Source: Seminavis robusta (Eukaryota; Bacillariophyta; Bacillariophyceae; Naviculales; Naviculaceae). Taken from it: a DNA stretch of 28,039 nucleotides. Under the pieces are notes generated by a model, which worked only from the letters and a program-made list of their open reading frames with translations, was not told the origin of the DNA and made no database searches. The position numbers and the translations under genes are program-made. The stretch spans positions 1 through 28,039 of the forward strand of contig CAICTM010001503.1 of the NCBI GenBank assembly GCA_903772945.1. Reading direction: 5' to 3'. Positions 21,120 to 28,039 of this stretch are shown one piece after another. Position 1 is the first letter of the stretch. Each line of letters starts with the position of its first letter.

Positions 21120-21900
21120 TGGTTACTACGTCTGCTGTCTTTGAGCATCCCTTGGTAGTTCATTTGTCCAATGAATCTACGAAGTTACTGCCTGTTGGTA
21201 GGAAGATCGATAGCTGGATCGCATTTGTTATCCTTTTAGTTAGGAGTTGGCTTCCTTCTAGAGAAGTCCAATTGTCTAGTTACTCAAGTTCTCCTCTTCG
21301 AGGAGACCTGGTAGTGGTGATTTCATCCCTGCTTTTTGGAGTCTTTTGGGAAAGGTCATCCTACTATCCAACGCGATCTGCGAGATAGACGTCCGTTAGG
21401 TGAGTTTGATTCATCAGTATGCGACGGACATTTCTATAGTAGCTGCTGTTTCTCTTCTTTGGAGAGATGTCGGACTATTACATAGGCCATTGGCAACCTC
21501 TTGGTACTCGTGCTTTCCCTTCGGGAGTGCCATGGTATAGTGTTGCTTCGATTGAGTTGACAGCTCGATGTGGTAGTGTCGCTTGTTCAGGTCTAGACTT
21601 GTATCGCACTTGAATCCATCCGGGTTCAAGAGCATGTCCTGTGTTTTTGGGGTAGGATAAGGGTTCCGCTTGATCCGTTTTGTTTCGGTTCCCGAAATTC
21701 CGAGATGAATCGTTCAGATCCCTCTTTCTTGGAATGATAAAAGTTGGTGCCTCCCACTTGGAACGATTCACCTTCTTGGTGCCTCCTGTCTTCGCGATAG
21801 ACGTTCACCTCCTTCTTAAGAGTTTTGGTATTGACACGTGGAATAGAATAAGCCCTAGCGTGATAAGGTTTAGCATCAGGGATAATTTCTACTTCGTAGT
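21120..21900 (-). pseudogene. Reverse transcriptase remnant of retrotransposon A
   Basis: Frames on the minus strand, broken by indels, still show Ty3/gypsy RT blocks in order: SKWEAPTFIIPRK, then ERFISEFRE in another frame, SLDLNKRHYHIELS, NGLCNSP, then in further frames KRLQKAGMK and RRFIGQMNYQGM. The last two match the RT thumb/connection region. I cannot find an intact Y-x-D-D box between NGLCNSP and KRLQKAG. At least four frame changes are needed, so no functional enzyme is encoded. Confidence 0.85.
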
Positions 21901-21939
21901 CATCAATCTGCCACTTTCCTAAAAAACCATCGAAGGCAT

Positions 21940-22700
21940 GGAGCTGTTCTTCTCTTCCTGTTTAACAGATCTTGACTTTGGCAAACTGCCTTAAATCAGC
22001 TTGTTCGTATTTCGACATCCAGAATCTTCTTGAGACTATCTGCACTGATCGATGAGACGCAGAATCGAAATGGAAAAAGTTCTCCTCTTCATGTTATTGT
22101 GCCTATCTTTGAGGAAATAATGCTGCAACGTCCCATTATGACATGGTAGTGAAATACGAATTGAACTAATGCAGAGAGATATTCGACCATGAATCATGTC
22201 ATACGCCCCCAACTCTTGGTGACGTGTAAACCCATTCGATAATTCTATCTTCGTGGAACTTCAGAGTATCAGTGATGCCCTTCACTTCGGTCGCTGGTTT
22301 CTAATTCTTATCTGCAGGTAGTCCTTAATGCTTGGACGCCCAAGCCCATGGTAATCTTGATGAGGTTGGAGCAATAAAGTTCCGGATGCTCTCTGTATAC
22401 CAGCAAGCAACAGGAGTGTACACGGGTTTGGTTTCCCTTTGTCTCTCTGTTAATCTAACATAGAACGATAGTGTTTAGGTCTCTTGTCGTGCGACGTTAC
22501 GAGTGTGGTGGCCAGGACAAAGGTTAACAGATGCTAACAGATCATCAGAGTCTAGTTAGTGCAGCTTACAGCAATTATCTAATTTGCCGTAGACTTCTAT
22601 AGTTGCAAAAAATTCTTGTTTACTATGTTATTGAATATCTTCTTCACTTAGTGTATGAGAAATTCGAACAAAGGGTTCCGTTGATCATCATCTTGGCCTA
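21940..22700 (-). pseudogene. Protease-region remnant of retrotransposon A
   Basis: Recognised by alignment with the better preserved copy at 26603-27420; the two form a roughly 0.8-kb direct repeat. The catalytic Asp-Thr-Gly box that is readable in the other copy is destroyed here by small insertions (about 22390-22410). The block homologous to YDMIIGRD is also shifted. Confidence 0.75.
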
Positions 22701-22704
22701 ATCC

Positions 22705-24042
22705 TCAGAATAGAGATCTTCTCCATCCAAGATTGAAGTCTAATTCGGCAAACGCCTTGTCAACAGCAGCAATCTTCTTATCCATCATGTTTATGGATCC
22801 AACAGAGGATTCTTCCTCGTTGTCGGAGTTGTAGGACTTGCCTTGGACATTTGCCCCCATGGTGTTGCTTCGCTTTTCTTCTTGCGATCTGCCTTGACCG
22901 CTGCGTTGGAGTCTTTCTTCATGAGGACATGGAGTTCCTTCTTGGTGTAGGTTTTGGCGTAGTCGGCTTGCGTTTCCAAGGTTTGTTCTTGTTGTACGTT
23001 GTCTTGTTTTGTCGTTGTCAGACGAGGTCTGTGACTTGGCCTTGAGTTTTTTCAGAGTCATGCAGTCAGCGGTGTTGTGAGTGCTTGACTCGTTGTAGTC
23101 GCACCCCTTTTCTTCGTTCTTGGAAGAGGTGTCGTTGTTACGAGTAGCTTGTACTTTTGTTGTTGTTCTTCTTTGTAGGAGCTTGCTTGTCATCACCACC
23201 CTTGTCAAAGTCTTCGGAGGATTCCATGCGTTCGACGAATCCAATGGTTTCTCCGATGGGAGCTGAGAAAGGATCGAGTGTGTTCTTCCATTTTCTTCAT
23301 CCACGCGCGTGGAATTCCATTACAAACAATTTCAATGACTTCTTCATGGTTCAACTTTTGGTTGTGTCCAAAAGTTGGTAGACTAGGAAGTTCATCGGCA
23401 TTCCTTCGACTGAGGTTGTTGACATAAGCCCGATTGGACATATCAGCAGGCTTGCTCATCTTGCGGCGCATGAAATTTTTCTGCTTTTCAAGAGCTTTGT
23501 ATGGACAGACCGCTTCGATATAGGCATTTATGCCAAACGAAATGTCAGCATCGTCCAAAGAAGGCTGGCTGCTCTGTTCCAGGCAGACTGGAAATGTGCT
23601 TGGGAAGTGGCTTCGTCTTCACCTCCACGTATGTCTCGTGGAGGAATCGTGTTGTCTGCAATCTGGCGCAAGGGATTCCAACGTATTTCACGTTTGCCTG
23701 CACAGCTAGATTCATAACTGCTCTTTGCAGAGATAGAAGTCATCTACTTGAGTAGGTTATGTTTATCGTCAGTCGTAGCAATGGCAAGCCCAACGAAGAC
23801 CCTCTCCATACGTCCAGCCCACTTTATGATCTGACGTGGAGTCTCAGACTCATTGATGTTTGGACTTGAAGGTGACTTACGGTTGGCTCTGTTTGCATCT
23901 GGAGGAATGGTGCGAAGTTTTTAGGTGGTAGAGCGAGAATAGTGGATTTCGCATTCATCATCGAGGCCGATGAGAGGAAGGATTGATTTGTCACGCAGCT
24001 TAGACTCGAAGCTTGGGTGTTGCGTCGTTTGGCAATATTCAT
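22705..24042 (-). pseudogene. Gag remnant with a zinc-knuckle-like motif
   Basis: Overlapping minus-strand frames carry parts of one gag polyprotein. NIAKRRNTQAS is near the start, and a capsid-like stretch (AYVNNLSRRNADELPSLP, HEEVIEIVCNGIPRAWMKKM) is at about 23558-23290. A linker (DPFSAPIGETIGFVERMES) then lies in a third frame, and EKGCDYNESSTHNTADC, a CCHC-related knuckle, is at about 23100. Reading through requires several frameshifts between 23300 and 23130. By family knowledge gag would form the particle and bind element RNA, but this copy is dead. Confidence 0.8.
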
Positions 24043-24096
24043 GGTGAGGATAGGTTGACATGAGGGTAGCTGAAGCTATTGTGTTTGTTAACAAAA

Positions 24097-24492
24097 TGCC
24101 ATACGCTAAAAGTGCTGTAAAGATCTTTTCGAGTGTTTTGAGTTGAGGAATGAAGTTATGAGAGGATTAGAAATCTATGAAATCTAATCAACGAGAGAGA
24201 TCCCAATCAAAGGATCGTAGAACTAAACTCCCGCGGGAGAATGTAAAGTGTGATAGAGTAGGTCTGCGGTGCAAATCTGGCTCCACGATCAACAAACGGA
24301 ACGCGTGGAGATTCGTCTAGCATTTAACTAGTAGAGTGGAATCTCTACACGCCAGATAAATATCTAGAGCGATGTTTTCTCATCAACATGTATGACTTTG
24401 CGGTCATTGGAGATTCTTGTCTCAATGGACTATTTCGCTCCAGACCCTATCTAGGATCGAGTCGCGAATAAGGCTGAGAGCCGTGTATTGCA
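24097..24492 (-). repeat. 5-prime LTR of retrotransposon A
   Basis: Same ordered blocks as the LTR at 20130-20582 but about 60 bp shorter, mostly from scattered small gaps and one loss of about 27 bases before CAGACCCTATC. It ends TATTGCA at 24492, followed by GCAG. Its last 49 bases plus one flanking base are repeated in inverted orientation at 26520-26569 with one mismatch. Confidence 0.85.
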
Positions 24493-24923
24493 GCAGAGCT
24501 GTAGTTGAAGCCAGAGAAAGCAGCTCCTGCTGGTGCCGGTGCTGGCAATGTCGGCGGCACATTGCTGCCACCACTAGCTGTTGCCGCTGCTGGCAATGTC
24601 GGCACATTGCTGCCAGCACTAGCTGTTGCATTGGAACTGGTGGCCGCCACCGTCGTTGTAATCATTACTGGCTCCAAGTGCATCTTCTTCCTAGGTCTTT
24701 CCTCATCACTATTTTCCTCTGCACTGCTTGTCTCCTCATCATCTCTTGCTCTCCTTTTGCCACCACCGCCATTGTCATCGTCCCCACGGTCGTTGTCGTG
24801 GGAGTCAGGGTCAGTCCGTGTCTGAATCGAATGCGGGATTCGGCAAACTGTATCCTGATGCCGCTTCAAACCCCAGTCGGTCTTGCACGTTTTTAAGCAG
24901 TACGGGCACTTGAATTTGACCAT
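24493..24923 (-). pseudogene. 5-prime half of a C2HC zinc-finger gene split by an LTR retrotransposon
   Basis: Starts at ATG 24923. Residues 1-27 contain a zinc finger, KFKCPYCLKTCKTDWGLKRH, ending in Cys27, so the ligands are Cys6, Cys9, His22 and Cys27 (C2HC rather than C2H2). A disordered Asp/Gly-rich stretch, a basic patch KRRARDDEE, an acidic SAEENSDEERPRKK region (possible nuclear signal) and an Ala/Pro/Gly-rich tail with repeated GSNVP units follow. At 24493 the gene enters the LTR. As it stands the frame would read 15 LTR-encoded residues and stop at 24447. The acidic other half lies at 19840-20129. A DNA- or RNA-binding nuclear role is inferred from the finger. Confidence 0.85.
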
Positions 24924-25459
24924 CGTGCGTGTTTATTTTGTGCAACTGGAAAAGATTTGAGGGGTGGCCAAAGTTTTTGCCTTGGATAAAGCGCAGAATG
25001 CGGTCAGGTCCAAGGGGCATAAGGAAAATGAATGCCGATTGCGAAAACTGTTTATAGCTTGGTGCACAAAGAATGTGCCCATTTGCATGTTGAAGCAGGC
25101 GCACCCACAAGAATCTTGTTCAGTAGTAAAGAATGTTCTGTTCTCCATGCACTTTCGTTAAGCATATGCGTAAACACTAGTTGTAGCCTTGCTTATTATG
25201 ACGCAATGTACCGTACGAATCTATAGGCAACATCAAGATCATTTGACGCAAAGCTGAGTTAATAGTAGGCACCTGCATCGGACTGTAGAGGCTCTTGCAC
25301 AAGACCATCACGCACAAGCACACTGGTAAATTGGGTGGCTAAAATGCGCTTCTTAGATGATATCTACTCGAAGTGATACAAACAAGAAGCAACATGGTGA
25401 TTAGTTGTTGTTATTCAACTACACGACAAGCGGAGCACGCAAAAAAAACATCCAAATTC
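24924..25459. other. Intergenic, upstream of the zinc-finger gene
   Basis: 536 bp between the unknown minus-strand gene (stop at 25460) and the zinc-finger ATG (24923), probably carrying the zinc-finger promoter. Short frames on both strands overlap and have no recognisable content. Confidence 0.45.
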
Positions 25460-26520
25460 CTAATTACCGTCAAGCCCCTCGAGCCCAAGTTCTTTGAGCT
25501 GCTGAGCAACAGCATCCAATTTCTTGGCTTCTTCCTCTCGCTTTCCCTTCTTGCGAGAGTCTTTGTCAGTGCGGACAACTATCCAGCGAGCAAAGAAGTC
25601 AGTACCATTTGATTTCGACTTCGCATGCACCCACTCCACCTTGATGACATCCATGCCAACCAACTCATCTTCTCCAGCATCCGGATAGACGGCCTTGGAC
25701 GACAATTTGTAACCCTCAAATTGCATGTGATAGGTGCAGAAGAAGCGGTTTTCTTCGTCGTTGGCAAACTTATCATGCACATCGTCAATCGCTTCCGTGA
25801 AGTTATCCTGTAGTTTCGAATTTGCGACGAAGCTGTCTCGACACTTAAGCAAGCTGTAGTCCCAGGCAGGCACAGTCAACTGCACCGTGTCAGTTGTCAG
25901 CAACCGACCTTTGTAGAGAGGCTTCAAAGGGGTATTGATGTTGAAGCGAACGTCAAATTTGAAGAAAATAAAATACCCATAAAACATTCGACCTTTCTTG
26001 TCGCCGCAACCTTCGACAGTTTGGCCGACATCCAAAACAGTGAAAGGCCCGTTTCGCTCTGGCAAGTTGACATTTGCCTTGAAGACAACTGGAAAGTGAA
26101 GCAAAAAATCGAGTGAGAGGATGGAGCCAATGAGCCAAAGCATCCTCCTCAGAGCAACACTTACTCGGCCCCGTGGCTGGATTATGGAATGTCGTTATGG
26201 CTTCAGGCGGTTGGGCTTCAGGTGGTTGGGTGAAGCTACTAGGTCGATCCTCAGGAATGGGTGATGGTTTCTTGTTTCCTGCTTTCTTGGTGGCGACAGG
26301 CGTTTTCTTTCCTTTTGGAGTCGGAGCTTTCTTTTTGCTTTTCGGTGTTTTGGAAATGGGAGCGCTCATCTCAACAGCACCTGTCGATATCACACTTGGA
26401 ATTGGTGGTGCCTTGTTCTGTTCCTCTTCTTCCGAAGACAAACTACTGCCACTGCTCCCTGATGATGATGATGAATCAGGGTGCTCGTCGATTTTCAACT
26501 TGAGCAGCACTTTCAATTTC
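25460..26520 (-). CDS. Unknown two-exon protein, 5-prime end cut by an inverted LTR fragment
   Basis: Not recognised. Visible exons are 26520-26165 and 26088-25460, with a 76-bp GT-AG intron at phase 1. They encode about 327 residues with no in-frame ATG at the left edge. The first part is basic (KLKVLLKLKIDEHP), then a Ser/Glu run, then a Lys/Pro-rich disordered stretch (KTPKSKKKAPTPKGKKTP). Exon 2 looks like a folded domain (VNLPERNGPFTVLDVGQTV, GYFIFFKFDVRFN, AWDYSLLKCRDSFVANSK, FFARWIVVRTDKDSRKKGK) and ends in a Lys/Glu helix. The frame continues upstream into the LTR sequence at 26521 for about 14 codons to a TAG, so the true start is probably beyond the second retroelement. The gene lies upstream of the zinc-finger gene on the same strand. 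Confidence 0.7.
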
Positions 26521-26602
26521 TGCAATACACGGCTCTTAGCCTTATTCGCGACTCGATCCTAGATAGGGTTTGAGTTCGACTCATGGTCAGAGTACTTCGT
26601 CA
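26521..26602 (+). repeat. LTR end fragment in reverse orientation
   Basis: Starts TGCAATACACGGCTCTTAGC, the reverse complement of the LTR end at 24492, and continues as TTCGACTCATG, matching reversed sequence near 20523 in the 3-prime LTR of element A. After about 80 bp the LTR match ends, and protease-region sequence in the usual orientation begins. This junction is rearranged, not a normal LTR-to-interior border. Confidence 0.75.
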
Positions 26603-27110
26603 GTAAGGAGTGAAGCTGTTTCTTCCTTCCGTGTTTAACTGATCTTGACTTTGGCAAAGCTGCCTTAAGTCAGCTTGTTCGTATTTTCGCATCAAGAATC
26701 TTCTTGAGACGATCTGCACTGTAATCGATAGCGGCAGGATCAAGAATGAAAAAGTTTTCTTCTTTATTGGTGTCGCTATCTTCATAGGAATAGATGCGCC
26801 GTCCCATTTCACTGACATGGTAGTGAAATCGAAATTGAAACCTAAGTCAGAGAGAATATCTCGACCAATGATCATGTCATACGCCCCCAAGCTCTTTGGT
26901 GACGTGTAAGTCCCACTGGATAATTCTATCTTCGTGGAATTCAGGTATCATGAATGCACCTTTGCACTTCGTGCTGGTTTTTAATTCTACTGCAGGGGTA
27001 GTCCACATCGTTTGGACGCCCCCAAGATCCTCATGCGTAATTTCTTAGCATGAGGTTGGAGCAATCAAAGTTCCGGATGCTCCTGTATCCAGCAAGCAAC
27101 GGAAGTGTAA
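26600..27110 (-). pseudogene. Retropepsin-like protease remnant of the second retroelement
   Basis: The minus strand reads LLDTGASGTLIAP near 27095-27055, the catalytic Asp-Thr-Gly box of retroviral-type aspartic proteases (Asp codon at 27087-27089). Farther on, CKGAFMIPEFHEDRIIQWDL and then LGAYDMIIGRDILSDLGF (about 26890) follow, which is the flap-to-C-terminal part of Ty3/gypsy proteases. At least two frame changes separate these blocks, so it is a remnant. By family knowledge the enzyme cleaves the Gag-Pol polyprotein. Confidence 0.85.
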
Positions 27111-28039
27111 CGGGTTTGGTTTCCCTTTTTCTCTCTTGTTAAATCTAACATAAACGATGGTTTGAGGTCTCTTGTCTTGCGACGTTTACGAGGTGGTTGG
27201 CCACGGACGAGGTTAACGATGCTAATAGATCATCAGAGTCTAGTTGTGCAGCTTCTATGCAATCATCTAATTTGCCGTAGAGTTCATAGTTGCAAACAAT
27301 TCTTGTTTACTAGTTAGTGAATATCTTCATCACTTGTGTATGAAGAATTCGGAACAGGGTTCCGTTGAGTCATCATCTTGGCCTAATCCTCAGATAGAGA
27401 TTTCTCCATCCAGTGATTGAAATTGATAGAGGAGTTGTCATCATTGTCAGAGTCTTCTGATTTGCGCTTGGCAACATGTTGCGAAGTTTGCAAGTGGTGT
27501 ACGAGTATCGTCGATCTCGATGTTCTTAGTCATTTGCGACGAAAGGAAGAATGGTTTGTCACGCAACAGTTTCTCAAAGTTGCGGAATCGCATGCTCTTG
27601 AGTCATCTTCATGTGAAGGAATAGGTTTAGAGGTAGCTGAAAGCTATTAGTGTTTGTTAACAAATTGACTACGCTAAAAGCTGTTAAAGATCTTTCGATT
27701 TTTGAGTTTGAAGAGAAAGAAAGTTATGAGATGGTTAGATAAGCTATTAAAACTATCAACGAGAGGGATCATGCATCAAGGGATCGTAAGATCTGGCTTC
27801 CCGCGGGAGACTATAAAGTGTATAGAAGGTTAGAGGTTTGTTGGTAGATAGTCCTACGTTCTCCACGATCTAAAAACGGAACGCATGGAAGGTTTGTCTA
27901 GCCTGGATTCTAGTTGCGTGAAGTACTATCCACGCGGCTAAATATCTAGAGCGATGTGTTCATCATCAACCTAGTTAGACTTGGCGGTCTATGAGAACCT
28001 GTCTCAAATGACTATTCACGACGAGAGACTCAGTCATGA
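26603..28039 (-). mobile_element. Second, rearranged Ty3/gypsy-type retroelement (partial)
   Basis: From left to right: protease region (about 26610-27110), a gag/protease linker similar to 22500-22720, only the N-terminal end of gag (about 27440-27650, homologous to 23880-24080), and an LTR from 27666. About 1.2 kb of gag present in element A is missing. Reverse transcriptase and integrase are absent. The element continues past the right edge. Confidence 0.8.
27666..28039 (-). repeat. LTR of the second retroelement, cut by the window edge
   Basis: Third copy of the LTR blocks: TGACTACGCTAAAAGC, AAAGATCTTTCGA, GAAAGTTATGAGA, TTCCCGCGGGAGA, GGAACGCATGGA, TAAATATCTAGAGCGATGTG and CAAATGACTATTCACG. 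It ends at the window edge at ACTCAGTCATGA, before the part matching GATCGAGTCGCGA. Confidence 0.85.

Larger units (their letters stand above)
20130..24492 (-). mobile_element. Degenerate Ty3/gypsy-type LTR retrotransposon A
   Basis: 4.36-kb element, sense on the minus strand. LTR-like copies bound it (20130 to about 20582, and about 24097-24492). They begin TG and end CA where preserved, and are flanked by GCAG duplications. In minus-strand order the interior holds gag remnants (about 24042-22705), a protease region (about 22700-21940) and reverse transcriptase remnants (about 21900-21120). Little else precedes the 3-prime LTR. RNase H and most or all of integrase are not visible, and every frame is broken, so it is not autonomous. 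It interrupts a zinc-finger gene. Confidence 0.88.

Noticed and set aside
20663..21388. Plus-strand ORFs of 68-107 codons inside the retrotransposon
   Set aside because: They lie inside element A, opposite its sense strand and partly antisense to the reverse transcriptase remnant, and show no motifs.
24444..26569. Terminal inverted repeats of a 2.1-kb DNA transposon
   Set aside because: The inverted repeats are LTR terminal sequence also found in the LTR at 20130-20582, and the left one ends at the retrotransposon boundary defined by the GCAG duplication.
1..28039. CRISPR arrays, tRNA or rRNA genes
   Set aside because: No regular short-repeat/spacer array and no cloverleaf or rRNA core sequence was recognised by reading; a dedicated scan was not possible.

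Overview
The window looks like nuclear DNA of a diatom, probably a pennate (inference). Reasons: short GT-AG introns (58-156 bp) interrupt most genes; a cyclophilin carries an ASAFAP motif at the end of its signal peptide, typical of plastid-targeted preproteins in algae with secondary red plastids; an S8 protease ends in ShKT-like cysteine modules; and Ty3/gypsy-type retroelements are present. It contains no bacterial-style operons and no CRISPR arrays, and I found no tRNA or rRNA genes.

Layout. 280-1450 is a decayed tandem array with a period near 150 bp, followed by AT-rich repeats. 2019-5903 (minus) is an 8-exon secreted subtilisin-like protease with two ShKT-like modules. 6532-9583 (minus) is a DDX54/Dbp10-type ribosome-biogenesis helicase, head to head with ribosomal protein uS19 (RPS15, 9988-10431, plus). 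11455-14333 (minus) is a 901-residue, low-complexity unknown protein with an internally duplicated module. It is divergent from a 7-exon plastid-type cyclophilin (15347-16570, plus), which converges on a thioredoxin-fold gene (17505-18103, minus).

From 18.1 kb onward the window is accessory. A cluster of palindromes (18494-18640) precedes a PIF/Harbinger-like DDE transposase (18768-19733, plus), whose first acidic residue is Glu rather than Asp. Converging on it is a C2HC zinc-finger gene on the minus strand. This gene is split by a 4.36-kb degenerate LTR retrotransposon (20130-24492). Removing the element and one copy of the 4-bp target-site duplication gives a single uninterrupted 238-codon frame, so the two ORFs about 4.4 kb apart are halves of one gene. 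Upstream of it, an unrecognised two-exon gene (25460-26520, minus) is cut by a reverse-oriented LTR end belonging to a second, rearranged retroelement that runs off the right edge.

The housekeeping part holds two ribosome-related genes sharing a roughly 400-bp divergent intergenic region. The right part is a nest of mobile elements. A notable conflict is that the coding halves flanking the first retrotransposon are intact while its two LTRs differ by many small indels.
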